DNA from: CALGFI01 sp036374435
Lineage (GTDB): Bacteria; Actinomycetota; UBA4738; HRBIN12
DNA: 51,263 nucleotides
Assembly: GCA_036374435.1 (NCBI GenBank)
Contig: DASUTU010000021.1
Span: 1-51,263, forward strand
Reading direction: 5' to 3'
Part shown: piece by piece, positions 17,903-26,684 of the stretch
Layout of the letters: each line of letters opens with the position of its first letter
Position numbering within the stretch: position 1 is the stretch's first letter
Made by a program: the position numbers and the translations under genes
Notes under the pieces: generated by a model
Seen by the model: only the letters and a program-made list of their open reading frames with translations
Database searches by the model: none
Told to the model about the DNA's origin: nothing

Positions 17903-18218
17903 CGAGCTCACGAGCAGGAACGACGTCGCTCGGGTCCTCACGTCCGGCCGGGCGTTCCACGGAGACCGGGTGGTAGTGTTTGTCGCGCCCGGCTCGGGGA
18001 CGGTCGCGTTCGTGGCCGGCCGCCGCGTCGGCGGCGCGGTCGTCCGAAACCGAGCCCGGCGTATCCTCCGGGCCGCGTGGTGGGAGCTCGCGCCGAGGGT
18101 CCGGGAGGGGTTCGACATCGCACTGGTGGCCCGAGGGACGATCTGCGCTACTCGATCACACGAGCTGGTACCGGAGGTGGAGGGGTTGCTCACCCGCGCT
18201 GGGGTGATGGCGCCGTGA
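17871..18218 (+). CDS. rnpA: Ribonuclease P protein component
   Basis: 115 residues if started at the GTG at 17871, which is the only canonical start codon between the rpmH 3' end and the conserved region; this makes it overlap rpmH by 32 bases. The RNR-type motif VVRNRARRILRAAW is present, as are SRNDVARVLTSGRAF at the start and the FVAGRRVGGAV strand. It aids the catalytic RNA of RNase P in tRNA 5' maturation. Its stop overlaps yidD (GTGA). The exact start is uncertain. Confidence 0.88.
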   Translation: MPRAVPDCRPDELTSRNDVARVLTSGRAFHGDRVVVFVAPGSGTVAFVAGRRVGGAVVRNRARRILRAAWWELAPRVREGFDIALVARGTICATRSHELVPEVEGLLTRAGVMAP

Positions 18219-18526
18219 GCGGGATCCGGCGACTGGCCTGGGCTGCAGGGGCTCCCCTCCGCCTGCTGTTCCTGGTGGCGATCCGCCTGTACCGCGTCAC
18301 CCTGTCGGGTTGGCTCGGCGGGCAGTGCCGCTTCTACCCCAGCTGCTCGAGCTACGCCGAGGAGGCCATACGCGTGCACGGCGCCGTGCGGGGGAGCCTG
18401 CTGAGCGCCTGGAGGATCGCGCGGTGTGGGCCGTTCACCGCCGGTGGCGTGGATCACGTGCCGCCGAACGCCCATCGGCAGGTCCTGGATGAAGCCGTCG
18501 CGTCCGCCCCCGGAGCCGGGCGTTGA
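18215..18526 (+). CDS. yidD: Membrane protein insertion efficiency factor YidD
   Basis: 103 residues with the family core RLYRVTLSG, CRFYPSCSSYAEEAI and CGPFTAGGVDHVP. YidD is a small membrane-associated protein that supports YidC insertion. GTG start overlaps the rnpA stop and its own stop overlaps the yidC TTG (TTGA), an uninterrupted coupled series. Confidence 0.93.
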   Translation: MSGIRRLAWAAGAPLRLLFLVAIRLYRVTLSGWLGGQCRFYPSCSSYAEEAIRVHGAVRGSLLSAWRIARCGPFTAGGVDHVPPNAHRQVLDEAVASAPGAGR

Positions 18527-19704
18527 TCGGATTCGCGCCGTGGCAGGCCCTGCTCGACGGGCTGGGGTGGGTGGTCGCCCAGATCTACGAGGTCATCCCC
18601 AACTTGGGGGTGACCATCATCGTGCTGACGATCCTGATCCGCCTGGTTCTGCTCCCGCTGGGGATCCGCCAGGTGCGCTCCATGCAACACATGCAGATCA
18701 TCCAGCCCAAGGTGAAGCAGATCCAGCAGAAGTACAAAGGCAACAAGCAGCGCCAACAGGAAGAAATCATGAAGATGTACCGAGAGTACGGGGTGAATCC
18801 CTTCTCGGGATGCTGGCCGGTGCTGCTCCAGTTCCCGATCCTGATCGCGATGTACTCGGTGTTGCGGTTTCCGCAACATCCCATCCACATCCCCGAAGAG
18901 ACCACGCTGTACGCGGCGGTCACGCAACAGATCCCGCCGATCGACCCCGAAGGCAAGACGCCAGAAGAGGTCGTAGCGGAGGTGCCACAGGAGCCCAGCC
19001 CGCCGAGCGGGACGTCGTTCATCGGCATGAACCTGCTCTGTTCGGCGACGCAGGCGGGTGACAGCTCTGCGTTGCTCGGCGACCAGGTGAGCGTGAACGA
19101 CGAGGCCATCCGGCTGGACTATCCGGTGGATTGCGGGGGCGATGCGAACCGCGTCCCGTATTACCTGTTCGTCCTGCTGATGTTCGGGACCACCTATTTC
19201 CAGCAGCGCCAGATGCAACGAGCGAGCCCGCCGGGCGCCGCGTCGCAGCAGCAACAGGCCCTGCTTCGGATCATGCCGATCATGTTCGGGGTGTTCGGCA
19301 TCTTCTTCCCGTCGGGGTTGGTCGTGTACTGGACCACGTCGAACGCCTGGCAGATCGGCCAGCAGTTCTACATGCTTCGAACCCGGCCAACCGAGGAGGC
19401 CCTGGCCGCGGCGGCCGACGGAAAGAAGCGCCGGCCCGAGAAGAAGGGATTCATGGCCTCGATGATGGAGCGGGCCGATGAGGACCGGAAGCGCCGAACC
19501 GCAGGTTCGGGCGGGCCGGGGACCCCTCGCCGCAAACCCGGGACCCCCAAACCGGGAACCCCCAAACCGGGCTCGCGAAAGCCTGGCAGCCAGAAACGTG
19601 GCAACCCGAACCGCGGTTCCGGCCGCAAAGGCACCGATCGGGACGATCCCGGCTCTTCGGACACCGGAGGTGACGGTGGAGGAGATCCGAAGAACCGCAC
19701 CTAG
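18523..19704 (+). CDS. yidC: Membrane protein insertase YidC
   Basis: 393 residues. Hydrophobic segments, IRLVLLPLGIRQVRSM, the cytoplasmic helical hairpin IQQKYKGNKQRQQEEIMKMYREYGVNP, and later helices SGLVVYWTTSNAWQIGQQF match the actinobacterial YidC/Oxa1/Alb3 family. A roughly 110-residue extracellular loop follows the SVLRFP helix. The last roughly 70 residues are a Gly/Pro/Lys/Arg-rich tail with repeated PGTPKPG modules, probably contacting ribosomes. The start is TTG, fixed by the overlap with yidD. Confidence 0.93.
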   Translation: MIGFAPWQALLDGLGWVVAQIYEVIPNLGVTIIVLTILIRLVLLPLGIRQVRSMQHMQIIQPKVKQIQQKYKGNKQRQQEEIMKMYREYGVNPFSGCWPVLLQFPILIAMYSVLRFPQHPIHIPEETTLYAAVTQQIPPIDPEGKTPEEVVAEVPQEPSPPSGTSFIGMNLLCSATQAGDSSALLGDQVSVNDEAIRLDYPVDCGGDANRVPYYLFVLLMFGTTYFQQRQMQRASPPGAASQQQQALLRIMPIMFGVFGIFFPSGLVVYWTTSNAWQIGQQFYMLRTRPTEEALAAAADGKKRRPEKKGFMASMMERADEDRKRRTAGSGGPGTPRRKPGTPKPGTPKPGSRKPGSQKRGNPNRGSGRKGTDRDDPGSSDTGGDGGGDPKNRT

Positions 19705-20347
19705 CGTCGAAGAGGCCGTGGACGCCGCCCTCGCCGAGCTCGGACTCAGCGAGCAGGAGGTCGACGTCACCGTCGTCCAGGAGCCCCGCTCGGGGCTGCT
19801 CGGCATCGGGGCCCAGGAAGCCGAGGTCATCGTGCGCGTGCGCACGGGGGCCGGGCGTGGGGACGACGTGAGCGAAGACGACCTGGAAGACCAAGGGGAG
19901 ATCGCGGCCGAGTTCCTGGACGGCCTCCTCGCCAGGATGGGTCTGTCCGCAGACGTCGAGCCCACCTTCGAAGACGGAACCATGTACGTGGACGTGCTGG
20001 CCCAAGACCCCGACGACGAAGACATGGGCTTGTTGATCGGCCGTCGTGGCCAGACGCTGGACGCTCTCCAGGAATTGACCCGGGTGGTGGTTGGGCAGCG
20101 CTCGGAGGCACGAGCGCGCATCGTGGTGGACGTCGAGGAGTACCGCCGCCGCCAGCGAGCCCGCCTGGAGGCACGAGCCCGGGACCTTGCCAAGCGGGTG
20201 GTTCGCACCGGTCGCGAAGAAGAGCTCGAGCCGATGAACCCATACGATCGGAAGGTCGTGCACGACGCCGTTGCAGGCGTTGCGGGGGCCAAGAGCTCCA
20301 GTCGAGGGGACGAGCCCGAACGCAGGGTCGTGATCCGGTCCGAATAG
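19676..20347 (+). CDS. khpB: RNA-binding protein KhpB (Jag)
   Basis: 223 residues. A Jag N-terminal domain (SVEEAVDAALAELGL, SGLLGIGAQEAEV), a KH domain with IGRRGQTLDALQELT, and an R3H domain ending ELEPMNPYDRKVVHDAV. It binds RNA in the cytoplasm and influences cell-envelope growth in some bacteria. The GTG at 19676 has GGAGG 5 bases upstream and overlaps the end of yidC by 29 bases; a GTG at 19670 is in frame but has a worse ribosome-binding spacing. Confidence 0.88.
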   Translation: MEEIRRTAPSVEEAVDAALAELGLSEQEVDVTVVQEPRSGLLGIGAQEAEVIVRVRTGAGRGDDVSEDDLEDQGEIAAEFLDGLLARMGLSADVEPTFEDGTMYVDVLAQDPDDEDMGLLIGRRGQTLDALQELTRVVVGQRSEARARIVVDVEEYRRRQRARLEARARDLAKRVVRTGREEELEPMNPYDRKVVHDAVAGVAGAKSSSRGDEPERRVVIRSE

Positions 20348-20415
20348 ACTCTTTCGCGGCGACTTGGGCGGTAGGGTCGAGGGTGATGACCGCCAATCCC
20401 CCTCCCTCAAGGTTC

Positions 20416-20431
20416 TGTTTCACGTGAAACA
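20416..20431. promoter_or_regulatory. parS: parS centromere site
   Basis: A perfect 16-bp palindrome TGTTTCACGTGAAACA, identical to the bacterial parS consensus bound by ParB. It lies inside the start of rsmG, about 0.6 kb from parA and 2.1 kb from parB, as in other actinobacteria. No second copy was seen in the window. Confidence 0.97.
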
Positions 20432-21047
20432 CGAGCCGTCGCCCGCGGCCGGCGCAGCGATCGGCTCGAGCGCGCGGACACTCGACCCCGGGATCGGGCC
20501 GGCCGCCGTGAGTTCGCTGGCCGCCTTCGAAGGCCTGTTGGCGGAACGGGCGGTGCCCATGGGAATGGTCTCGCAGTCCGATGCCCACCGCCTGCGAGAG
20601 CGGCACGTCCTGGACTGCCTGCGAGCGGTGGTCGCGGTGCGCGAAGGGGATCGTCTGGCGCTGGACCTCGGATCGGGAGCAGGCCTGCCGGGGCTGGTGG
20701 TGGCGATCGCGCGGCCCACCCTGACCGTGCACCTGATCGAATCCAGGCGGGCCCGCGCCGCGTTCCTCGAGCTCGCGATCGACCACCTGAAGGTCCCGAA
20801 CGCCACCGTGCTGGCATCCCGCGTCGAAGACGTCGTCGAGTCGGCCGACCTGTGCCTGGCCAGGGCATTCGCCCCCCTATCGGCCGCCTGGGAGGCGGCG
20901 GAGCGACTCCTCCGGCCTGGTGGGCGGCTCGTGTATTTCGCCGGCACGGGGATGGGCGACGCGGACGTTCCCGAACGCGTAGCCCGGGTGCAGGTCGTGG
21001 AGCCCGTGCTTGCAAGCTCGGGGCCGCTGATTATCATGACCCGGTAG
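20424..21047 (+). CDS. rsmG: 16S rRNA m7G methyltransferase RsmG
   Basis: 207 residues if started at the GTG inside parS (20424), which yields MKHEPSP. Methylates G527 of 16S rRNA using SAM; the Rossmann motif LALDLGSGAGLPGLV is at about residues 77-91, followed by LIESRRARAAFLE. A TTG at 20364 is in frame and would add 20 residues, but related proteins start at the parS sequence. It shares its last base with the parA start (TAGTG). The parS palindrome therefore encodes the first residues. Confidence 0.9.
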   Translation: MKHEPSPAAGAAIGSSARTLDPGIGPAAVSSLAAFEGLLAERAVPMGMVSQSDAHRLRERHVLDCLRAVVAVREGDRLALDLGSGAGLPGLVVAIARPTLTVHLIESRRARAAFLELAIDHLKVPNATVLASRVEDVVESADLCLARAFAPLSAAWEAAERLLRPGGRLVYFAGTGMGDADVPERVARVQVVEPVLASSGPLIIMTR

Positions 21048-22555
21048 TGGCCGAGCGCACCGCCCCTCGGGCTGATCGCGCCTCCCCGAAGACCTCCGCC
21101 GAGGGGGCGAAGCGGGGTGCTCGACCGGCCAAACGCCGGGCTTCGGCCTCGAGTTCGCCCGCGACCAGGAGATCCGGAACCCCAAGCGTGCCCCAACCTC
21201 TCGTCCGCGTGATCGCCGTCGCCAATCAGAAAGGGGGCGTCGGCAAGAGCACCACCGCGGTGAGCCTCGGCGCCGCCCTCGCCGAGCTCGGCAAGAAGGT
21301 GCTGGTCGTGGACCTGGATCCGCAGGGGAACGCCTCGACCGGCCTGGGGATCCGCCACGAGGCCCGCGAGGTCACGGTGTACGACGTGCTGGCGGCCGAG
21401 GCGCCGATCGACGGGGCGATCGTCGATACGGCGGTCGAGAACCTGTTCGCCATCCCCTCGACCATCGACCTGGCCGGAGCAGAGATCGAGCTGGTCAGCC
21501 AGTTCTCTCGCGAGCTCCGGCTGCGCCGCGCCCTCGAGCCGCTCAAGAGCGGCGCGTACGACTTCGTCTTTCTGGACTGCCCGCCCTCACTCGGATTGTT
21601 GACCGTGAACGCCCTGGCCGCGGCCGAAGAGCTCATCGTGCCGATCCAGTGCGAGTATTACGCGCTTGAGGGTCTTGGGCAGCTGCTGCGGAACGTTCGT
21701 CTGGTCCAGCAGAACGTGAACCTGCAGCTCCGGCTGACCGGCATCGTCCTGACGATGTTCGACTCGCGCACGAAGCTCTCGGAGCAGGTGGTCGAGGAGG
21801 TCCGGCGGTACTTCGGCGATCGGGTGTACCGCACGGTCATCCCGCGCACCGTCCGTCTGTCCGAGGCTCCGGGCTTCGGCCAGCCGATCACCGTGTACGA
21901 CCCCAGGTCGAAGGGGGCGGAGCGGTATCGCGAGCTGGCCCTGGAGGTCATCGATAAGCTCCCGGACGACGGCCCGCTCCCGGTGATCGATGAGCGACCT
22001 TCGGTGGTGCTCCCGCCCCCCGAACCCGAACCCAGCCGGGCTCCTCGACCTCTGATCCGCGAGGACCCCGAGGTCGAGCGAAGCCTCGAGGAGCCGACGG
22101 AGGATGACCAGGGCGGCGAGCCGGACGGCCCGCAGCGTGGACCGGAGCCGGAGGTGACGGTCGAGGCCGCGGGGAGCCCGAGTGAAGCTCTCGCCGATGG
22201 TGGTGGAGCGGACGAAGTGTCGCTCGCCGGACCCACCGAGCCTCCCCGCTCGGTTGAGGTCGAAAGCCCGCCCGGCGACCGGCGGGCGGACGCAGGAACA
22301 GCCGAATCGCTCGAGCGTCACGCCGACGTCGAGCCTGACGTCGAGCAGGCGAGGAACGAAGGCTCCGACCAGGGCGCCGACCGTGAGGTCGAGGAACCAT
22401 CCCCCAAACCGGAGGTGGAGATGGGGAGTGGAGCGATCGCCGACGAACACGTGGAGCCGTCGGAGGACGAGCGCGAGCCCGAGGATCTAGGAGACGATGA
22501 GAGGGCGGCTTCGAGGCGGCGCTGGAGCCTGTTCCGACGAGGAGGAGACCGATGA
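21047..22555 (+). CDS. parA: Chromosome partitioning ATPase ParA with long C-terminal extension
   Basis: 502 residues, versus about 260-330 for most ParA. An Ala/Lys/Arg-rich leader (1-50) precedes the ATPase: deviant Walker A KGGVGKST (about 62-69), VVDLDPQGNAS and VFLDCPPSLG. The conserved core ends near residue 308. The rest is a Glu/Pro/Asp-rich, low-complexity tail of nearly 200 residues finishing in the basic patch RRRWSLFRRGG. It works with ParB to segregate chromosomes. GTG overlaps the rsmG stop, and its stop overlaps parB (ATGA). Confidence 0.95.
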   Translation: MAERTAPRADRASPKTSAEGAKRGARPAKRRASASSSPATRRSGTPSVPQPLVRVIAVANQKGGVGKSTTAVSLGAALAELGKKVLVVDLDPQGNASTGLGIRHEAREVTVYDVLAAEAPIDGAIVDTAVENLFAIPSTIDLAGAEIELVSQFSRELRLRRALEPLKSGAYDFVFLDCPPSLGLLTVNALAAAEELIVPIQCEYYALEGLGQLLRNVRLVQQNVNLQLRLTGIVLTMFDSRTKLSEQVVEEVRRYFGDRVYRTVIPRTVRLSEAPGFGQPITVYDPRSKGAERYRELALEVIDKLPDDGPLPVIDERPSVVLPPPEPEPSRAPRPLIREDPEVERSLEEPTEDDQGGEPDGPQRGPEPEVTVEAAGSPSEALADGGGADEVSLAGPTEPPRSVEVESPPGDRRADAGTAESLERHADVEPDVEQARNEGSDQGADREVEEPSPKPEVEMGSGAIADEHVEPSEDEREPEDLGDDERAASRRRWSLFRRGGDR

Positions 22556-23448
22556 GCAAACGAGGGGGGCTCGGTCGCGGGCTCTCGGCGCTGATCCCCG
22601 GGGCGATCGAGGAGGGGGCCGGCCACGGGCTGCTCGAGATCCCGGTGGAAGCCGTGGCCCCGAACCCCAGGCAGCCACGGACCTCGTTCGAGGACGAGTC
22701 CCTGGACGCGCTGGCGCGGTCGATCCAGGAGGTCGGCGTGCTCCAACCGGTCGTCGTTCGAAGGACCGGATCGACGTTCGAGCTGATCGCGGGGGAGCGC
22801 CGCCTTCGCGCCGCGAAGAAGGCCGGGCTCGCCACCGTTCCGGCCGTGATCCGGGAGAGCGACGACGCGGAGTCGCTGCGTGAGGCGCTCATCGAGAACA
22901 TCCACCGGGAGGACCTCAATCCCATCGAGCTTGCCGAGGCCTTCCGAGAGCTGCTCGTGGAGCTGGGACTGAAGCAGGAGACGCTGGCCGAGCGGCTCGG
23001 CATGTCCCGCTCGCACATCGCGAACACGATCCGGCTGCTGCAGCTCCCGGCCGACGTCCAGGGCCTGCTCGGGCAGGGGAAGATCCAGGCCGGGCATGGC
23101 CGGGCGCTGCTGTCCCTCGCCGACGGGGAGGCCCAGACCACGCTGGCGACGAGGATCGCCGCCGAGGACCTCACCGTGCGCGAGGTGGAGGAGCTCGTCC
23201 GGAACTACCTCGAACACCCGGCCGGCGCCGGCACGCCGAAGGCCGCGCTCCAGGCCGTTCGAGACCAGCCCGAGGTGAACCCTCTGGCCGAGGTCGAGGA
23301 GATCCTGTCCGAGCAGCTCGCCACCAGGGTGACGATCCAGATGAACAAACGCCGGGGGCGGGTCATCATCGAGTTCGGGTCCGCCGACGACCTTGATCGG
23401 ATCGTGTCCGAGATCATCGGCTCCGGTCCCGGGCTGTCCCCCGACTAG
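22552..23448 (+). CDS. parB: Chromosome partitioning protein ParB
   Basis: 298 residues. The N-terminal box GLGRGLSALIPG, the CTP-binding region with GERRLRAAKKAG and ENIHREDLNPIE, the helix-turn-helix LAERLGMSRSHIANTIRLLQLP, and a C-terminal dimerisation domain. It binds the nearby parS, spreads as a CTP-gated clamp and interacts with ParA. ATG overlaps the parA stop. Confidence 0.97.
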   Translation: MSKRGGLGRGLSALIPGAIEEGAGHGLLEIPVEAVAPNPRQPRTSFEDESLDALARSIQEVGVLQPVVVRRTGSTFELIAGERRLRAAKKAGLATVPAVIRESDDAESLREALIENIHREDLNPIELAEAFRELLVELGLKQETLAERLGMSRSHIANTIRLLQLPADVQGLLGQGKIQAGHGRALLSLADGEAQTTLATRIAAEDLTVREVEELVRNYLEHPAGAGTPKAALQAVRDQPEVNPLAEVEEILSEQLATRVTIQMNKRRGRVIIEFGSADDLDRIVSEIIGSGPGLSPD

Positions 23449-23456
23449 CGAATCGC

Positions 23457-23494
23457 CCGAACCGGCGAAACCCCTTGCCCTGCAAGCGGTTCGG
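23457..23494. terminator. Hairpin between convergent parB and ddl
   Basis: CCGAACCG (23457-23464) pairs with CGGTTCGG (23487-23494), and CTTGC with GCAAG inside it. It occupies the gap between two convergent genes, a usual place for a shared terminator. No T-run on either side, so moderate support. Confidence 0.45.
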
Positions 23495-23497
23495 CTG

Positions 23498-24433
23498 CTA
23501 GCGGTCCAGACAGAGCCGGAGGACGCGCTCGCAGAGCTCGTCGAACTCGATGCCGGCCGCCTGCGCCGCCATCGGCAGCAGGCTCGTGTCGGTCATGCCG
23601 GGTGAGACGTTCACGTCGACCACCCACGGCGTCCCGTCGGGGGCGATCATCACGTCGGCTCGGGCCACGTCCAGGATGTCGAGCACCTCGAACGCCCTGG
23701 ACGCGGCGGCGTGGGCACCGGCGGTCGCCTCCGGGCCGAGGCGGGCGGGGGCGTAGTACTCGGTCGCCCCGGCCGTGTACCGGGCCGCGTAGTCGAAGAC
23801 TCCGGACTTCGGCACGATCTCGACCAACGGAAGGGGGTCCGCCGCCCCGATCATGCCCGAGGCGACCTCCATGCCGTCGATCCGACGTTCGATCACCGCG
23901 GCATCCGAGAAGGACAAGGCGTTCATCACGGCGCCGGCCAGGTCGCGTTCGCGCTCCACGAAGGACAGCCCCATGGCCGACCCCGCCCGAGACGGCTTCA
24001 CCACCAGCGGCAGGCCGATCCGCTCCGCGACCGCGTGCAGGGCCGGTCCGGCGGCCAGGTCCCGCAGCGCCGTGGCCTGGATCGCGGCCCACGGCGGGGT
24101 TGGGATCCCCGCCCGATCGAGGGCCTCCTTGGCCAGGATCTTGTCGAACGCGCGCTGGCATGCGTGAGGACCGCTGCCCGTGTACCGGATGCCGAGGACG
24201 TCGAGCAGCCGCTGGACCGTGCCGTCTTCCCCCTCCTTGCCGTGGAGCGCGACGTAACACGCCGAAACCCTTGCGGCGGAGACGTTCTCGACGAACGGCC
24301 CATCCGCCGGGTCGAGCAGGAACACGTCGTACCCGCGGGCGTGGAGCGCCGACGCGACCCGATGCCCGGACCGAAGCGACACCTCTCGTTCCGGCGAGCG
24401 TCCGCCGCCGAGGACCGCGATCCGCGCCGTCAT
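23498..24433 (-). CDS. ddl: D-alanine--D-alanine ligase
   Basis: 311 residues of the ATP-grasp family. Visible elements: PEREVSLRSG, HGKEGEDGTVQ, LVVKPSRAGSAMG and DYAARYTAG with the Tyr typical of the D-Ala-D-Ala (not D-Ala-D-Lac) type, then DVNVSPGMT near the C-terminus. It makes the D-Ala-D-Ala end of the peptidoglycan stem. ATG overlaps the upstream aminotransferase stop (ATGA). Ddl is not usually beside parB; here it shares an operon with a PLP enzyme. Confidence 0.93.
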   Translation of the reverse strand: MTARIAVLGGGRSPEREVSLRSGHRVASALHARGYDVFLLDPADGPFVENVSAARVSACYVALHGKEGEDGTVQRLLDVLGIRYTGSGPHACQRAFDKILAKEALDRAGIPTPPWAAIQATALRDLAAGPALHAVAERIGLPLVVKPSRAGSAMGLSFVERERDLAGAVMNALSFSDAAVIERRIDGMEVASGMIGAADPLPLVEIVPKSGVFDYAARYTAGATEYYAPARLGPEATAGAHAAASRAFEVLDILDVARADVMIAPDGTPWVVDVNVSPGMTDTSLLPMAAQAAGIEFDELCERVLRLCLDR

Positions 24434-25656
24434 CCCGACAGCGACCGGTACAACTCCTCCTCGTCGGACAGGAGTTCGCCGAGCCGCCGCACCCCCTCGT
24501 GGATCTGCTCTTCCGTCGGGTAACAGAACGACAACCGCATCTGGTCGCGGCCGCGTGCGTCGGGGTAGAAGGCCGTCCCCGGCACGTACGCCACCTTGCG
24601 TTCGACGGCTGCCGCCAGGAGCGACGGCGTATCGAAGTAGCTCGGCAGCGTCACCCACACGTAGAACCCGCCTGACGGCACGGTCCACGTGGTGTCGGCC
24701 GGGAACCGCTCGGCGATCGCCTCGAGCATGGCATCGCGACGGCTGCGGTAGGTCGCGACCAGGCGCTCGAGGTTCCGCCGCCACAGCTCACCGTCCAGAT
24801 ACCGCTCGGTCACGAGCATCATGAACTGGCTGCCGCACAGGTCGGCGGCCTCCTTGGCCAGGACCAGGCGCTGGAGCACGCCGGCCTCGGCCACGGCCCA
24901 GCCGACCCGCACGCCCGGCGAGAAGACCTTCGACACCGTGCCGAGGTAGATCACGTTGTGTGGGTCGAGCGAGCGAAGGGTCGGCTCCGACTCACCTTCG
25001 AACCGCAGGAGTCCGTACGGGTTGTCCTCGACGATCGGGACGTGGGCCTCACGGCACAGGGCGATCAGGCGCTCTCGCCGCTCGCGCGACATCGTGACGC
25101 CCGCCGGGTTGTGGAAGTTCGGAACCGTGTAGACGAACTTCGGACGCTCGCCTCGGAGCAGCGCCTCCTCGAGCTGGTCCACGACCATCCCGTCGTCGTC
25201 GAGGTCGATCTGGAGGAACCGCGGGTCGTACGCGCTGAACGCCGAGAGCGCGCCGACGTACGCAGGAGCCTCGACCACGATCGTGTCGCCGGGATCGATC
25301 AGGATCTTGCCGACCAGGTCGAGCGCCTGCTGCGCGCCGGTCGTGACCACCACGTCCTCGGGGTCGGCCGAGGTCCCTTCCTCACGCATGAGCATGGTGA
25401 GCCGTTCGCGCAGCAGGGGTAACCCCTGGCCGCTCCCGTACTGGAGCGCGACGTCCGCGCGTTCGGCCAGGACGGCCTCGACGACCTCGAGCACGTGGTC
25501 GGTGGGCAGCGCCTGGACGTACGGCATGCCGCCCGCGAGCGACACGACATCCGGCCGCGACGCCACCGCGAACAAGGCGCGTACCTCGGACGCGGACATG
25601 CCGGCCGCGCGCCGCGCGTAGCGGCCGGAGAACGGGTCGACGTTGAACTCGGCCAT
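24430..25656 (-). CDS. PLP-dependent aminotransferase, class I/II
   Basis: 408 residues. Starts AEFNVDPFSGRYARRA and contains TGAQQALDLV, VPNFHNPAGVTMS, VEDNPYG and the PLP-Lys in GTVSKVFSPGVRVGW, typical of the LysN/2-aminoadipate-type family. Substrate cannot be told. The ATG at 25656 is supported by a TACCAT -10 exactly 9 bases upstream; a GTG at 25674 is the alternative. It is coupled to ddl, which may hint at an amino-acid supply role. Confidence 0.85.
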   Translation of the reverse strand: MAEFNVDPFSGRYARRAAGMSASEVRALFAVASRPDVVSLAGGMPYVQALPTDHVLEVVEAVLAERADVALQYGSGQGLPLLRERLTMLMREEGTSADPEDVVVTTGAQQALDLVGKILIDPGDTIVVEAPAYVGALSAFSAYDPRFLQIDLDDDGMVVDQLEEALLRGERPKFVYTVPNFHNPAGVTMSRERRERLIALCREAHVPIVEDNPYGLLRFEGESEPTLRSLDPHNVIYLGTVSKVFSPGVRVGWAVAEAGVLQRLVLAKEAADLCGSQFMMLVTERYLDGELWRRNLERLVATYRSRRDAMLEAIAERFPADTTWTVPSGGFYVWVTLPSYFDTPSLLAAAVERKVAYVPGTAFYPDARGRDQMRLSFCYPTEEQIHEGVRRLGELLSDEEELYRSLSG

Positions 25657-25665
25657 GAGCCGACG

Positions 25666-25671
25666 ATGGTA
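25666..25671 (-). promoter_or_regulatory. -10 element (TACCAT) for aminotransferase-ddl, leaderless
   Basis: TACCAT on the minus strand, 9 bases before the ATG, no ribosome-binding site between. Supports the shorter start. Confidence 0.5.
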
Positions 25672-25708
25672 CACGCCGGCCGTCTCGATTCCGTCGAGGC
25701 AGGACGCC

Positions 25709-26665
25709 TCAACCTTGCCCTTCGACGTGGGGAAGGATGTCCGCGGCGAGGAGCTCGATCAGGTCGAGGTCGTCGAACAACGAGTGGTTGAGCACGAACC
25801 GCTGGACGCCGGCGGCCGCGTATTCGTTCATCCGTTCGATGGCCTGCGGGACGGTCCCGACGATGCAGTCCTTGGAGACATCGTCGAGATAGGCGTCGAG
25901 CGGGCCGGCGCTCGGGTCGCGTCTTCGGGCCCGGTCGGCGCGTGAGCGCCATTCGTCCTCCGAGCGGCCGACGAACACCCAGGTCATGAACGAGGTCGTG
26001 AAGGTCGCCTGGTCGCGATCCGCGCGGTCCACCGAGTCGCGGACGCGGAGGAGCGCCTCTCGCACCTGCTCGGGCGTGCCGCCGACCCGGTTGAACTCGT
26101 CGGCCCAGCTCGCGGCAAGACGGGCGATCCTCGGCCCGCCTTTGCCACCCACCACGATCGGTGGGTGCGGCTGCTGCACCGGCTTCGGGACGAAGCTCGA
26201 CGCCTCGATCGCGTAGTGACGGCTCTCGAGGGAGAACCCGTCCTCGGTCCAGAGGCCGTGCACGATCTCGAGGTGCTCCTCGAGCATCTCCATCCGTTCG
26301 TGCACGGGCGGGAACGGGATGCCGTGGGTCCGGTGCTCCTCCTCCCACCACCCGGCCCCTATCCCGAGGTCGACCCGCCCGCCGGAGATGCGGTCCACGG
26401 TGGTGGCGGCCTTGGCCAGGACGCCGGGGAGCCGGAACGTGACGGGGGAGACGAGGGTGCCCAGCCGGAGCCGCTCCGTCCGCGCGGCAAGCGCGCCGAG
26501 CATCGTCCAGGCGTCGCTCGACCCCGGCTCGTCCGTGACGACCGACTGGTAGTGGTCGGACGTGAACAGCCCTTCGAAGCCGAGGCGTTCGCACGTCTGC
26601 GCGATGGCGAGCCACTGGGGCCAGGTCACGCCCTCCTGGCCCTCGAGCATCAGGTTGTACCGCAC
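25709..26665 (-). CDS. LLM-class F420-dependent oxidoreductase
   Basis: 318 residues, a TIM-barrel of the luciferase-like monooxygenase superfamily. FEGLFTSDHYQS, RLRLGTLVSPVTFRLPG, DRISGGRVDLGIGAGWWEEEHRTHGIPFP and PPIVVGGKGGPRIARLAA match the F420-using branch. Substrate unknown. GTG start 8 bases after a TATCGT -10, so leaderless. It implies that the organism makes coenzyme F420. Confidence 0.85.
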   Translation of the reverse strand: MRYNLMLEGQEGVTWPQWLAIAQTCERLGFEGLFTSDHYQSVVTDEPGSSDAWTMLGALAARTERLRLGTLVSPVTFRLPGVLAKAATTVDRISGGRVDLGIGAGWWEEEHRTHGIPFPPVHERMEMLEEHLEIVHGLWTEDGFSLESRHYAIEASSFVPKPVQQPHPPIVVGGKGGPRIARLAASWADEFNRVGGTPEQVREALLRVRDSVDRADRDQATFTTSFMTWVFVGRSEDEWRSRADRARRRDPSAGPLDAYLDDVSKDCIVGTVPQAIERMNEYAAAGVQRFVLNHSLFDDLDLIELLAADILPHVEGQG

Positions 26666-26672
26666 GGGTCGT

Positions 26673-26679
26673 TACGATA
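26673..26679. promoter_or_regulatory. Overlapping divergent -10 elements
   Basis: TACGATA holds TATCGT reading left, 8 bases before the GTG at 26665, and TACGAT reading right, 6 bases before the GTG at 26685. The left one is the better supported. Confidence 0.45.
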
Positions 26680-26684
26680 GCGGC

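Noticed and set aside
15878..18475. Long minus-strand frame over dnaA-rpmH-rnpA-yidD
   Set aside because: Out of frame with dnaA and antisense to rpmH, rnpA and yidD; no family.
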